The notes: generated by a model not told the origin, from the letters alone. DNA of 64,000 nt from Bacillota bacterium (GCA_023398575.1 JAEWSC010000064.1:62001-126000); one strand, 5' to 3'. Shown: positions 24,655-34,436, counted from the stretch's first letter. Numbers and translations are program-made.

Positions 24655-26931
24655 ATGAATCTGGAGCAATTATTGGACCGGTGGAAGCAGGATGAATATT
24701 TCATGGAGAATGTTACCTGCTGGCATACCATTCCTGCCCGGCCTGCGACCTTTGGAGAATATCCTGATGGCCTTGACCACCGCATTCCGGCAGTTCTTGC
24801 CAAGAGGGGCATACACAAGCTTTACACACACCAGGCCTCCAGTCTTGCGGCTACGGGCGAGGGCAAAGACGTAGTAGTAGTGACGCCCACGGCTTCAGGC
24901 AAAACCATGTGTTATAATCTTCCAGTAGTATCAGCGATACTTCAAAATCCAGACGCCAGAGCGTTGTACCTTTTTCCCACCAAGGCATTGTCTGCAGACC
25001 AGGTTAGTGAACTGTACTCACTGATCGAAGAACTGGATGTAGATATTAAGACGTACACCTATGACGGTGATACGCCAGGTTCAGCCCGCAAGGCCGTACG
25101 CCAAGCGGGGCATATTGTGGTCACCAATCCGGACATGCTGCACAGCGGAATTCTGCCACAGCATACCAAATGGGTCAAGCTGTTTGAGAACCTGCGTTAT
25201 ATTGTCATTGATGAAATTCATGCTTACCGTGGCGTGTTCGGAAGCAATCTAGCGAATGTACTACGTAGACTGTTACGCCTTTGCGCATTTTATGGCAGCA
25301 AGCCGACTTTTATTTTATGTAGCGCTACCATTGCCAATCCAAAGGAATTGGCGGAGACGCTGACTGGCCGCCCTGTTACCATGATTGACAACAATGGCGC
25401 GCCGACAGGTGAGCGTCATTTCATATTCTATAATCCGCCTGTGGTCAACCGGCAGCTGGGCATACGCAAGGGGTCAGTGCAGGAGACGAAGGCTGTCGCC
25501 TCTATGCTGTTGAACAATGGGGTGCAGACTATCACCTTTGCCAAGAGCCGCCTCATTGTGGAAGTTTTGACTCGGCATCTAAAGGATATGGTTCGTGATC
25601 CTCTGGGCAACGCTGGCCGTGTGCGGGGCTACCGTGGCGGCTATCTGCCCAGCGAGCGGCGGGATATAGAACAAGGTCTGCGCAGAGGGGCAATTGATGC
25701 AGTGGTATCTACCAACGCGCTGGAGCTGGGCATTGATATCGGCGCGCTGGAAGCATGTGTTTTGTGCGGATATCCAGGCACCATCTCCAGCACTTGGCAG
25801 CAGGCCGGACGTGCCGGCCGCCGTAAAGGCACATCGGTGATGGTGATGGTTGCTTCCTCAGCCGCTATCGATCAATACATCGTCACCCATCCCAATTATT
25901 TCTTCAGCCAATCGCCGGAACACGCACTTTTAAACCCAGACAACTTATATGTGCTTTTGAGCCACTTTAAATGTGCCGCCTATGAACTGCCTTTTGAAGA
26001 TGAAGAGACGTTTGGTAATGTGGCATCCACTACCGAACTGTTAGACTACCTGGTGGAAGAAAATATACTGCGCCATGTGGAAGGCCGCTATCACTGGATG
26101 GCGGAGGATTTTCCGGCGTCTGAAATTTCTTTGCGATCCGCGGCCACTGAAAACTTTCTAATCATTGATATAACCAACCCCGCGCATCATCGGGTGGTTG
26201 GGGAAATGGACCGGTATACAGTGCCCATGCTCTTGCACGAGAACGCAATTTATATGCATGAGGCCCAGCAGTATCAGGTGGAAAAGTTGGATTTTGACGG
26301 TTGCAAAGCCTTCATACGCCAGGTAAATGTGGACTATTATACTGACGCTGATTTGAATATCAGCTTGAGTCTTCTGGATATTACCGATGAACGCGGTGAT
26401 GCAAAGGGCCTCTATCGGGCACTAGGCGAGGTAAAAGTAACCACACTTGTAAAGATGTTCAAAAAAATGAAGCTGGATACCCAGGAGAACCTGGGCTTTG
26501 GCCCTGTTCGCCTGCCGGAAACCGATATGCACACCACTGCCATGTGGTGGACGGTGCCGGATGTGATTGCGGCTAAATACGGCAAGGATGAACTGCAAAG
26601 CGGCATGCTGGGAATATCCAACCTATTGCGAATTGTGGCGCCGCTGTATTTGATGTGCTCACCCCGGGACATCAGCGTCATCTATCAGGTAAAAGGCCCC
26701 GTTACACAACTGCCCACATTGTTCATTTACGATAATACGCCTGGCGGTATCGGACTTGCGGAAAAGTGCTTCACCATGCAGAGCTTGCTACTGAATCATG
26801 CGCTGGAGATTGTCACAGACTGCGAGTGCAAGGAAGGCTGCCCATCCTGTGCTGGACCGGTAGGAGAAATTGGCTATGAAGGGAAACAGGCTGCTGCTTC
26901 CCTTTTGAAGGAGATGATCGCGTGCCCATAA
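24655..26931 (+). CDS. mrfA: MrfA (YprA) DEAD-box helicase with DUF1998
   Basis: A 758-residue superfamily 2 helicase. Motif I is TPTASGKTMCYNLP near residue 80, motif II DEIH near 187, motif VI QQAGRAGRRKG near 385. The C-terminal DUF1998 region ends with CECKEGCPSC, the zinc cluster of MrfA. In Bacillus subtilis MrfA and MrfB form a nucleotide-excision pathway for mitomycin C damage. The 37 codons upstream of ATG 24655 are discarded because GGAGGCGCGGGC precedes this ATG and the promoter lies inside them. mrfB overlaps its end by ten bases. Confidence 0.93.
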   Translation: MNLEQLLDRWKQDEYFMENVTCWHTIPARPATFGEYPDGLDHRIPAVLAKRGIHKLYTHQASSLAATGEGKDVVVVTPTASGKTMCYNLPVVSAILQNPDARALYLFPTKALSADQVSELYSLIEELDVDIKTYTYDGDTPGSARKAVRQAGHIVVTNPDMLHSGILPQHTKWVKLFENLRYIVIDEIHAYRGVFGSNLANVLRRLLRLCAFYGSKPTFILCSATIANPKELAETLTGRPVTMIDNNGAPTGERHFIFYNPPVVNRQLGIRKGSVQETKAVASMLLNNGVQTITFAKSRLIVEVLTRHLKDMVRDPLGNAGRVRGYRGGYLPSERRDIEQGLRRGAIDAVVSTNALELGIDIGALEACVLCGYPGTISSTWQQAGRAGRRKGTSVMVMVASSAAIDQYIVTHPNYFFSQSPEHALLNPDNLYVLLSHFKCAAYELPFEDEETFGNVASTTELLDYLVEENILRHVEGRYHWMAEDFPASEISLRSAATENFLIIDITNPAHHRVVGEMDRYTVPMLLHENAIYMHEAQQYQVEKLDFDGCKAFIRQVNVDYYTDADLNISLSLLDITDERGDAKGLYRALGEVKVTTLVKMFKKMKLDTQENLGFGPVRLPETDMHTTAMWWTVPDVIAAKYGKDELQSGMLGISNLLRIVAPLYLMCSPRDISVIYQVKGPVTQLPTLFIYDNTPGGIGLAEKCFTMQSLLLNHALEIVTDCECKEGCPSCAGPVGEIGYEGKQAAASLLKEMIACP

Positions 26932-28115
26932 GCCTTCGCGATAAGTTAAAAGCGGTGGACAAGCCCAAGCCTCAACCAGAGGAAAAAAAGGCGGTGGCTG
27001 CCTCTGGGTGTTACCATGAGGAAAAGCTGATACCATTTACCGATTTGAAAGAAGTTCCTACGGAGTTAACTTTTTCGGGCCGGTCTTTAGGCCTTGTTCT
27101 GGGGGAAACCATATCGGATATACCCATTGATGCATTCAGGATTCTTTTTCTGGACACAGAGACAACGGGCCTTTCTGGCGGAGTGGGCACCCTGGCCTTT
27201 ATGGTGGGAGCCGGATACTTCACAAAGGACGGCTTTACCGTTCACCAGTGGGTAATGCGCGATTATCCAGAGGAGCGGTTCATGCTCGCTAATGTCCAGT
27301 CACTGTGTGAAGGCTTTGATTACGTAGTTACCTTTAATGGTAAAGCCTTTGACTTACCGCTTTTACAGGCAAGAATGTTGATGAACCGCCTTGGGACAAA
27401 GCAATTAGAACGCTTAAGGCATGTCGATCTTCTTCATCCTGCCCGAAGGGTATGGAAACTGCGGCTGAAAAGCTGCCGCCTAAGCCGGTTGGAAGAAGAG
27501 ATATTTCAGGCACCCCGGGAGCATGATTTGCCTGGCAGTGAAGCGCCTGAGCGTTTTTTTCAGTTTTTGAAGACTGGTAATTTTAAGCTTTTACGGGATG
27601 TTATCGATCACAACCGGCAGGATATCGCATCGCTGGCCAGACTTTTATATAAGCTGCTGTACGTGTATGAAAAACCCGAGCAGCAAAGCTTTTTTGAAGA
27701 TATCTTCAGCGTGGGCCGTGCGCTGGAAAAGCAAGGTGAAACAGATTTGGCCCGCAGGTGCTACCATCTTTGCGTAGGGGGCAGCGTGAAGGTGCAGGCG
27801 CAAATGAATCTTGGCCGAAGCTTTCTCCGCGCCAAGGAATTGGATCAAGCGGTCTTTTCATACCGGCGGATGATTGACAGCCGGGAAGGTGGACTTTTGC
27901 CCTATGTGGAATTGGCAAAGTTATATGAACATAGGCTGAGGGATGTAAAAAACGCTCTTGAAATTACGAAAATGGCGATTTTGTTGGCCTCAGAACCGTC
28001 TTTGGGGTCTCAAGAAGCTATGCAGGAAATGCAAAATGCGTTACAATACCGTTATATGCGTCTGGTAAAAAAGACGCAGGCGATACAAGCATCAAGGAGG
28101 CGCGAGCGTTTATGA
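26922..28115 (+). CDS. mrfB: MrfB (YprB) DEDD exonuclease with TPR-like tail
   Basis: A 397-residue protein. Residues about 65-240 are an RNase H-fold exonuclease: FLDTETTGLSGG holds the first two acidic residues, VTFNGKAFDLPLLQARM the third, and HNRQDIASLARLL the last. Residues about 255-370 are helical with TPR-like spacing. MrfB acts after MrfA in mitomycin C lesion repair. The GTG start lies inside the mrfA end with GAAGGAG upstream. Next gene overlaps by four bases. Confidence 0.9.
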   Translation: MPISLRDKLKAVDKPKPQPEEKKAVAASGCYHEEKLIPFTDLKEVPTELTFSGRSLGLVLGETISDIPIDAFRILFLDTETTGLSGGVGTLAFMVGAGYFTKDGFTVHQWVMRDYPEERFMLANVQSLCEGFDYVVTFNGKAFDLPLLQARMLMNRLGTKQLERLRHVDLLHPARRVWKLRLKSCRLSRLEEEIFQAPREHDLPGSEAPERFFQFLKTGNFKLLRDVIDHNRQDIASLARLLYKLLYVYEKPEQQSFFEDIFSVGRALEKQGETDLARRCYHLCVGGSVKVQAQMNLGRSFLRAKELDQAVFSYRRMIDSREGGLLPYVELAKLYEHRLRDVKNALEITKMAILLASEPSLGSQEAMQEMQNALQYRYMRLVKKTQAIQASRRRERL

Positions 28116-28804
28116 GTTTTATGGGTAATATCAAGGGCCGCATGGCTCTTGCCAAGCAATCAAAGGGTGATGTGGAAGCTGCAAAGAAGCTGTATGAGGA
28201 AGCATTGGCCGCAGGCATGGATTCTGCTCAATATCTACTGGCCTATTCTGTTATGCTTCTGCGAAACAGCGAGTATGAACGTGCCAAGGAGATTTTGGTG
28301 AAAACTCAAAAAGCACCTGGACTTAGCGAAGCGCAGCGCCAGCAGTTGTTTATGAACTATGCAGTGGCGTGCTATAAGCTGGGAGATATGGCCCGGGCCA
28401 TTGAGCTTATGGAAAAGCAACACCAGCGAAATCCCAGCGGGCTTATTTATAATACACTCGGATATTTGTACGTTGAAAATGGTGATTTAGAGAAAGCAAA
28501 GGCTTTTAATCAACAGGCACTTGAATATGACGACGCCGACGCCGTAGCGCTGGACAATATGGGTCAGACGCTGTATCGCCTTGAAGGAGATAAGGTGGCC
28601 GCCAAACCTTACTTTGAAAAGGCAATCAAAGAAAAGCCTTCCCAAATTGACACACTGTATTTCTTGTCTTTGTATGATATAGAAGCAGGCAACAAGGAAG
28701 CTGCTACTGAGAAATTAGAAAAAGCGCTGGAAGGCCGATTCTCACCGCTGAACCATGCAACGCGGGAGCTTGTACAAAAGACGCTTGATGATTTGAAAGC
28801 ATAA
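28112..28804 (+). CDS. Tetratricopeptide-repeat protein
   Basis: A 230-residue soluble protein made almost entirely of TPR helices, for example DVEAAKKLYEEALAAG, NPSGLIYNTLGYLYVENGDL and DADAVALDNMGQTLYRLEGD. No signal peptide or membrane helix is seen. Its ATG overlaps the mrfB stop (ATGA), so it is translationally coupled to a DNA-repair pair; TPRs are protein-binding, so it may be an accessory factor. Specific function unknown. Confidence 0.85.
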   Translation: MSFMGNIKGRMALAKQSKGDVEAAKKLYEEALAAGMDSAQYLLAYSVMLLRNSEYERAKEILVKTQKAPGLSEAQRQQLFMNYAVACYKLGDMARAIELMEKQHQRNPSGLIYNTLGYLYVENGDLEKAKAFNQQALEYDDADAVALDNMGQTLYRLEGDKVAAKPYFEKAIKEKPSQIDTLYFLSLYDIEAGNKEAATEKLEKALEGRFSPLNHATRELVQKTLDDLKA

Positions 28805-28817
28805 CGGAGTGTGGAAT

Positions 28818-29471
28818 ATGCAGCTAGAGAATATCAAAGCAGTGATTTTTGATTTGGATGGTGTGATCGTATCCACGGATGATTGCCATTATGAAGCATG
28901 GAAGCAGATGGCCGATCAGCAAGGGATATACTTTGACAGAAAAATCAACGAGCGTCTTCGAGGCGTCAGCCGCATGGAAAGCTTGGAAATACTGTTGGAA
29001 AGAGCGATCCGCTCCTACACGGAAGACGAAAAGCTGAACATGGCAACAGAAAAGAACGAAGTGTACAAGCAGCTGGTAATGAAAATCACGCCTGATGCAA
29101 TTTTGCCTGGGGCACTTGAAAACCTCAAAGCTTTGCGTGAAAAGGGCATACTGCTTGCCATTGGTTCTTCCAGTAAAAATACGCCGATCATTCTTAATCA
29201 AATCGGCCTCGGTGATTTTTTTGACGCTGTAGCGGATGGAAACCATATTAGAAACAGCAAACCGGACCCAGAGGTTTTTTTGCTTGCGGCAACACTGTTG
29301 AATCAGCCGCCCGAGGCATGCCTTGTGGTAGAGGATGCGGATGCCGGTGTTGAAGCGGCTTTGAATGGGAACATGCGGGTGTTGGGCGTAGGCTTTGCGG
29401 CACAGAATAAAAAAGCAACCATTACTGCTGATTCCTTGAAAGATATTGACCTGACGACTTTGATTGTGTAA
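28818..29471 (+). CDS. pgmB: Beta-phosphoglucomutase-like HAD phosphatase
   Basis: A 217-residue HAD protein with nucleophile motif FDLDGVIVSTDDCHYEAW, the beta-PGM substrate segment LRGVSRMESLEILL, motif II GSSSKN and motif IV VVEDADAGVEAA. These match beta-phosphoglucomutase, which interconverts beta-glucose 1- and 6-phosphate. No maltose or trehalose phosphorylase is nearby, so the exact sugar is uncertain. ATG 28818 follows ACGGAGTGTGG; a GTG nine bases earlier lies within that site. Confidence 0.85.
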   Translation: MQLENIKAVIFDLDGVIVSTDDCHYEAWKQMADQQGIYFDRKINERLRGVSRMESLEILLERAIRSYTEDEKLNMATEKNEVYKQLVMKITPDAILPGALENLKALREKGILLAIGSSSKNTPIILNQIGLGDFFDAVADGNHIRNSKPDPEVFLLAATLLNQPPEACLVVEDADAGVEAALNGNMRVLGVGFAAQNKKATITADSLKDIDLTTLIV

Positions 29472-29525
29472 TACATGCTGATTTAGGGACATATTAAGCA
29501 CAGAAGAACGCATGGAGGAATGTGC

Positions 29526-30905
29526 ATGCTTGAAAAGCAAACGGCCTTCGACGTACTGGCCGAGGCCATGAAAACAGGTGGAGATTTTGCCGAAATATTT
29601 CTGGAGGACAGACGGAACCACGCGCTTCAAATGCGCGGCGGAAAGCTGGATACAGTATTAAGCGGTCGGCGTCATGGCGCCGGTATTCGGGTGTTTCAAA
29701 ACCTGACCGCTGTGTACGTGTATACCAACGATACCTCTCGTGATGGGCTGCTAGATTGTGCGCGACGTGCCGCGGCGGCTGTCAAAAATGCTGTGCCTGG
29801 CGTTCCGGCAGCGCTTCAAAAGCACGAAGTTGCAAGCATCCATCCTATTGCCCAACTACCCACAGCTGTTAAAGCGGCAAAAAAAGCTGAAAAGTTAAGG
29901 GCCGCACACGCTGCCGCCTCTGTTTCATCTGAAATCAAACAGGTAGTCCTTGGGTATACAGACTCTGAGCAAGATGTGTGGATCGCTAACAGTGAAGGCT
30001 TATTTACCAGCGACAGGCGTGTGTATTCCCGCATGAATTGCTCTGCAGTCGCGTCGGACGGTACCGAGAACCAAACCGGTACCTGCAGCCCTGGGGCAAT
30101 GACCGGCTTTGAGTTATTTGATCATAGGGTGGATCCTGAGAAGGTAGGTAGGGAAGCGGCAGGGATTGCCGTTACCATGCTCCATGCACCAGTGTGCCCG
30201 GCAGGGGTGATGCCTGTCGTTATTGACAATGGATTTGGCGGCGTAATCTTTCATGAAGCTTGCGGGCATAGTTTGGAGGCAACTTCGGTTGCCTTTGGCA
30301 CCAGCGAATTTTGCGGCAAGCTAGGTCAAAAGATTGCGGCTGATTGCGTTACCGCCATTGATGATGGAACCATGCCCAATGAATGGGGCAGTCTGAATAT
30401 CGATGACGAAGGTACACCTACCAACAGGCTTGTTTTGATAGAGAATGGAATTTTGAAAAATTATATGATCGATAAGCTCAACGGCCGGCGCATGAATATG
30501 CCCAGCACTGGCAGCAGCAGAAGAGAAAGCTATGCCTTCCCGCCGACATCCCGTATGCGTAACACCTATATTGCCGCTGGAGAAGATGATGAAGCGGAAA
30601 TGATCCGTACCATGGGCGATGGGCTGTATGCCAAGCGCATGGGCGGCGGATCGGTTGATCCCGCCACAGGGGAGTTTAACTTTAATGTCATGGAAGGTTA
30701 CTTGGTAAAAGACGGAAAGATTGATTCACCTGTACGTGGTGCATCCCTTATTGGCAGAGGCTCTGAAGTGCTTATGAGGATTGATCGGGTTGGGCGCGAT
30801 ATGCAAATGTCTCAAGGTATGTGCGGCAGCGTCAGCGGCAGCGTGCCCACCAACGTCGGTCAGCCCATGATCCGCGTCAGCCGCTTGACCGTGGGCGGAA
30901 GGTAG
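29526..30905 (+). CDS. tldD: TldD metalloprotease subunit
   Basis: A 459-residue TldD/PmbA family protein with the zinc motif FHEACGHSLEA (HExxxH) near residue 245 and the C-terminal QGMCGSVSGSVPTNVGQP segment. TldD/TldE heterodimers degrade unfolded peptides; in Escherichia coli they mature microcin B17 and degrade CcdA. Here the substrate is unknown and no RiPP precursor is visible. ATG 29526 is seven bases after GGAGG. tldE follows by 14 bases. Confidence 0.93.
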   Translation: MLEKQTAFDVLAEAMKTGGDFAEIFLEDRRNHALQMRGGKLDTVLSGRRHGAGIRVFQNLTAVYVYTNDTSRDGLLDCARRAAAAVKNAVPGVPAALQKHEVASIHPIAQLPTAVKAAKKAEKLRAAHAAASVSSEIKQVVLGYTDSEQDVWIANSEGLFTSDRRVYSRMNCSAVASDGTENQTGTCSPGAMTGFELFDHRVDPEKVGREAAGIAVTMLHAPVCPAGVMPVVIDNGFGGVIFHEACGHSLEATSVAFGTSEFCGKLGQKIAADCVTAIDDGTMPNEWGSLNIDDEGTPTNRLVLIENGILKNYMIDKLNGRRMNMPSTGSSRRESYAFPPTSRMRNTYIAAGEDDEAEMIRTMGDGLYAKRMGGGSVDPATGEFNFNVMEGYLVKDGKIDSPVRGASLIGRGSEVLMRIDRVGRDMQMSQGMCGSVSGSVPTNVGQPMIRVSRLTVGGR

Positions 30906-30919
30906 GAGGTAGAAGAGCC

Positions 30920-32263
30920 ATGACATTGGATTTGTTTTTGGATAAGCTTATGCAAGCTGCATTATCCGCCGGTATTGAAGCGGCCGAAGTGTATATCGCA
31001 TCTGGTGACAGTTTTAAAGCGGTTTCTGCCCAGCAGGAGATCATTCAGTATTCGGTTAATACTACAAGAGGTTTGTCACTTCGCGGCTTGTATCATGGAA
31101 AAATGGGGTATTCCTCTACAGAAGTGATGGACGAACAAGCGGTTCAACAGCTTGTGCAGGGTGTATTGGAAAGTGCATCCCTCTCCGAGGAAGAGGATAA
31201 GCAGTTCATTTATGCTGGTGATAAGGTATATCCCAGCGTGGATATCTATAATCAGGCATTGGATCATGTAACACCTGAGCATAAGCTGGCATTTGCGTTG
31301 AACATGGAAAAGGCAGCGCTTGAGGCTGATGAGCACGTCAAGCAGATAAAGTATAACACCGTTTTGTCAGGCAAAGGCGCAGTCCGCATCAAAAATACCT
31401 ATGGCCTGGACATCCAGTTTGAAGGGAACTACTGCGGCGCGTATTTGCAGGCGGTTGCCAGAGATGGGGAGAAGGCGAGCACCGCCTTTGAAGTTGCCAT
31501 CTCACATGATTTTGCGAAACTGGACTACAAGAGCCTGGCAGAATCTGCCGTGAAAAAGGCTGTGTTCGGTCTGAAGGGCAAATCAATTCCCAGCGGTACT
31601 TACAGGGTGATTATAGAAAATGGGGCAATGGCCGATTTGCTGGAAACCTTTTCGGGGCTATTTTCTGCTGAAAACACACAGCATGGGTTATCCCTGATGA
31701 AAGGCCGTGTTGGCGATACCGTTGCTGCAGATTGCGTAATATTGATGGATGATCCGCTTTTGCCCCATGGGGAAGGAAGCCGGCCCTTTGATGCGGAAGG
31801 CGTCGCCACCAAGACCAAAGCGGTCATTGAAAATGGCGTTTTGAAAACACTGTTGCATAATCTGAAAACCGCGCAAAAAGACGGCGTTCAGACCACCGGA
31901 AACGCCAGCAAGGCAAGCTATAGCGCGCCTGTCAGGGTATCGCCGACCAATTTCTTTTTCAAACCTGGTACTGACGATTTGGCAGCATTAATGAAAAATA
32001 TGAGCAATGGCCTGGTAATCACTGAACTGAGCGGCCTTCACAGCGGCGCAAATAGTGTCAGCGGTGACTTTTCTCTATTGGCAAAAGGCTATACGGTAAA
32101 AGAAGGAAATATGGAAGAAGCTGTAGAACAAATTACTATAGCAGGAAATTTTTATCAACTGCTCAAGAACATTCAGGTAATTGGCAGTGACTTAAAATTC
32201 CCGGGCGGCAGTGTGGGCAGTCCTTCTGTGGATGTGGGGGAAATGCCGGTAGCGGGTGCATAA
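30920..32263 (+). CDS. tldE: TldE (PmbA) subunit
   Basis: A 447-residue PmbA-type partner of TldD. It shares the fold (TTRGLSLRGLYHGKMGYSST near residue 50, the GNFYQLLKNIQVIGSDL end) but has no HExxxH motif, as expected of the non-catalytic subunit. Start ATG 30920 follows AGGAGG. The frame is open further upstream into tldD but that is overlap only. Confidence 0.93.
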   Translation: MTLDLFLDKLMQAALSAGIEAAEVYIASGDSFKAVSAQQEIIQYSVNTTRGLSLRGLYHGKMGYSSTEVMDEQAVQQLVQGVLESASLSEEEDKQFIYAGDKVYPSVDIYNQALDHVTPEHKLAFALNMEKAALEADEHVKQIKYNTVLSGKGAVRIKNTYGLDIQFEGNYCGAYLQAVARDGEKASTAFEVAISHDFAKLDYKSLAESAVKKAVFGLKGKSIPSGTYRVIIENGAMADLLETFSGLFSAENTQHGLSLMKGRVGDTVAADCVILMDDPLLPHGEGSRPFDAEGVATKTKAVIENGVLKTLLHNLKTAQKDGVQTTGNASKASYSAPVRVSPTNFFFKPGTDDLAALMKNMSNGLVITELSGLHSGANSVSGDFSLLAKGYTVKEGNMEEAVEQITIAGNFYQLLKNIQVIGSDLKFPGGSVGSPSVDVGEMPVAGA

Positions 32264-32383
32264 GCCAAACCTTCGCTGCGGTCCAGTGAGGATGACTTTT
32301 AGCCTTTTCGTCCAACGTGACCGATACTGGATAGGCTTGATGGTCATCGCCTGCGAACATAAGATACGCAAGGAGGAAACACA

Positions 32384-32752
32384 GTGTCTGAAGTCTTATC
32401 AATCCTATTTTCCGTTGGCTACTACCTTGTATGTCTGTCAGTGATCATTAGAGTGATACTGATGCTTGTTGCCTATAGCAGGTCTTCCGGTGACGGACGT
32501 AAAAAGGCCGGTGCCTCTCTCGTACTGTCGGCTGCTGCCGAAATCGTTTGGTGCGTCGTAGTTGGCTTCAGTTTTTTCATTTCGCGAACAGACTTCATAC
32601 CGTTCGTTCTTTCAGCGATGGGATTGTCAGTTTTAAGGCGGATATCTCCCTTTGAAAAGGTTGGGTCGCAGCACGTATACAGCCTGCTGTCAACGCTATT
32701 TCCCAATCGTCAGGCTTCCCTGGCAAGGGCGGCGGCACAGCATCTTTACTAA
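32384..32752 (+). CDS. Membrane protein of unknown function
   Basis: A 122-residue protein with a hydrophobic helix at about 5-31, a basic loop SRSSGDGRKKAG, a second helix pair at about 42-76, and a positively charged soluble tail. I do not recognise the family. GTG start with a strong AAGGAGG upstream. It follows tldE after 120 bases that hold no gene, and is followed by a terminator. Confidence 0.65.
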   Translation: MSEVLSILFSVGYYLVCLSVIIRVILMLVAYSRSSGDGRKKAGASLVLSAAAEIVWCVVVGFSFFISRTDFIPFVLSAMGLSVLRRISPFEKVGSQHVYSLLSTLFPNRQASLARAAAQHLY

Positions 32753-32773
32753 AATAACAACGGTAAAAATATT

Positions 32774-32808
32774 CGCGCCTGTGCAATTATGCATTCAGGC
32801 GCGTTTTT
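32774..32808. terminator. Bidirectional terminator
   Basis: CGCGCCTG (32774-32781) and CAGGCGCG (32796-32803) pair, with an inner TGCA/TGCA stem, followed by TTTTT on the plus strand. On the minus strand the hairpin is followed by AATATTTTT, so it can end both the membrane gene and the SOD gene. Confidence 0.85.
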
Positions 32809-33351
32809 CTATTTGGCAACTACATTTCCGCATGCGATTTTCATACCCGAATCGCCAGCGGGCTGGGTTCTGTAGTCATCCGGCTGATCATGAATGATGA
32901 CCGCCCGCCCAACTGCTTCATTCACAGAAAAGCGCGGTGTGAAAAAACTTAGATGGGCTGATCCGCCCTTGGTTGGGGCTGCCAGCATGACTGGAAAATC
33001 GCCGGCGTGATTGGGGTGCGGTTGATTGGTTGGGTTATAATGACCGCCTGATTGCGGAAAATAGTCGGTAACTGCTCCTGTAGAATCGGATACTGGGCTT
33101 CCGCCACAATTGCCTGAATGCAGATGGAAGGCGAAAAAGTTGGTTTGCGTTTGCGGCAGACCAGCTATATCTGCCTGTACATGAGTACCGCCTACCGCTT
33201 CTTTAAAGACAACCGTTCCGCGAATGTTAGGATAAGCCGCACTGCCGGCTACATTGGCTATGGCCTTTGTCGCAGCAGTTGGATTTGTCATGCCTGTATC
33301 GCTTAAAAGCATTTGCTTACACTCCATATTTTCATTATTCTTGAGCAGCAT
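32809..33351 (-). CDS. Cu/Zn superoxide dismutase family protein, no signal peptide
   Basis: About 180 residues with the copper/zinc SOD fold markers in order: FAFHLHSGNCGG, GGHYNP, HPNHAGDFP (His ligands and the zinc aspartate) and GRAVIIHDQPDDY, then AGDSGMKIACG. The active-site arginine that usually precedes ACG appears as lysine (MKIACG), which may lower activity. There is no signal peptide although most SodC proteins are exported. The start is uncertain: ATG 33351 overlaps the lactonase stop (TAATG); ATG 33312 has a better ribosome site (TGGAGTG). Second gene of a two-gene operon. Confidence 0.85.
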   Translation of the reverse strand: MLLKNNENMECKQMLLSDTGMTNPTAATKAIANVAGSAAYPNIRGTVVFKEAVGGTHVQADIAGLPQTQTNFFAFHLHSGNCGGSPVSDSTGAVTDYFPQSGGHYNPTNQPHPNHAGDFPVMLAAPTKGGSAHLSFFTPRFSVNEAVGRAVIIHDQPDDYRTQPAGDSGMKIACGNVVAK

Positions 33352-34436
33352 TAAATAACGGCCAAACCTTGGGTGCCAAAAATCGGAATATCCTCGTTTC
33401 CAGTCACTTGTATCCTTGCCAGGACGCCACGATCACAGATCTTAAAGGCAGATACCGTTCCTTCGTTTCCATTCAAGGCATAGAAGTATCTTCCGTTTGT
33501 ACTGATGGCATTGTCAATAGGTGCACCGCCATCTGCTTCTTCTGGGGTTGAATAGGTGTTGCGAATAAAAGATAGTACGCCGCTATTGCTCACACGGAAT
33601 GTGGATATTGCTCTGCTTCCAGTGTTTGAAGTGTAAGCGTGACGGCCTGATTTGGCAAGAGATACCCAGCAGGTTGCACTTTGCCCTGTGGATACTGATC
33701 CGCTGACAACAGACAGTGTTCCGTTGGAGTTCACTCGATAAGAAGATAGGGCGTTTGCACCTGCCTCTGCGACCAGCAGAAGGCCATCTCTGCGGAAGGA
33801 CATACCGAAGGGGCCAGTTCCATAAGACGTATTGATATACTGCAGTGAGGCATATCCATTGCTGCTAATAGAAAACACGGTCAGCCTATTGTTTGCCAGC
33901 TCTGATACTACTAGTTGATTACCATTGGGACTGAACAAGATGCAAGCAGGCTGAGCGTATGCAGTGCTCAACGGGCGCGTGGAGTCAGGAAGCAAGGTGA
34001 GCACACCACAGCGGTCTACATGGAATCCGGTGATATTGGCAGCTGCGCCTTGATTTTGATTGCCGGAGTTGGTTACATACAGAATGTTTCTGTGAATAGT
34101 CAGGCTGTTGGGTCTGACACCGCCGGAGTTAACGACAGATACGCGTACCAGTCCACCATCCTGCATGACACGGAAACTGGTGATGGTGTTGCTGCCGGCG
34201 TTCACGGCAAATAAAAACCTTCTGCGATGGGAGAGGATTAATGAACCTTGAGACACAAGAGGATCTATTCCATTGGCGGATGAAGGCCCTGTGCCTTGGC
34301 CGCCGGTAGGATAAAAAATACGAAACGCTAGTGTCCCATTGTCGAATCTTCGAAAAGCGGCAATTTCGTTTTCAGAAGCACTGTTGGTCATCATATATAC
34401 CATGCCACGAGGCAGTTCAAAATCTTCCAGAGACAT
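33351..34436 (-). CDS. Lactonase-type seven-bladed beta-propeller
   Basis: A 361-residue protein of repeated blades such as FRVMQDGGLVRVSVVNSGG, GFHVDRCGVLTLLPDSTRP and YRVNSNGTLSVVSGS, each with a GxL-type strand. This is the lactonase/6-phosphogluconolactonase propeller family; many members have no proven enzyme activity. There is no signal peptide. ATG 34436 follows AAGGGAGG; the longer frame start at 34478 has no site. It is translationally coupled to the SOD gene, and overlaps it by one base. Cytosolic, or spore-associated if released by mother-cell lysis (inference). Confidence 0.82.
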   Translation of the reverse strand: MSLEDFELPRGMVYMMTNSASENEIAAFRRFDNGTLAFRIFYPTGGQGTGPSSANGIDPLVSQGSLILSHRRRFLFAVNAGSNTITSFRVMQDGGLVRVSVVNSGGVRPNSLTIHRNILYVTNSGNQNQGAAANITGFHVDRCGVLTLLPDSTRPLSTAYAQPACILFSPNGNQLVVSELANNRLTVFSISSNGYASLQYINTSYGTGPFGMSFRRDGLLLVAEAGANALSSYRVNSNGTLSVVSGSVSTGQSATCWVSLAKSGRHAYTSNTGSRAISTFRVSNSGVLSFIRNTYSTPEEADGGAPIDNAISTNGRYFYALNGNEGTVSAFKICDRGVLARIQVTGNEDIPIFGTQGLAVI

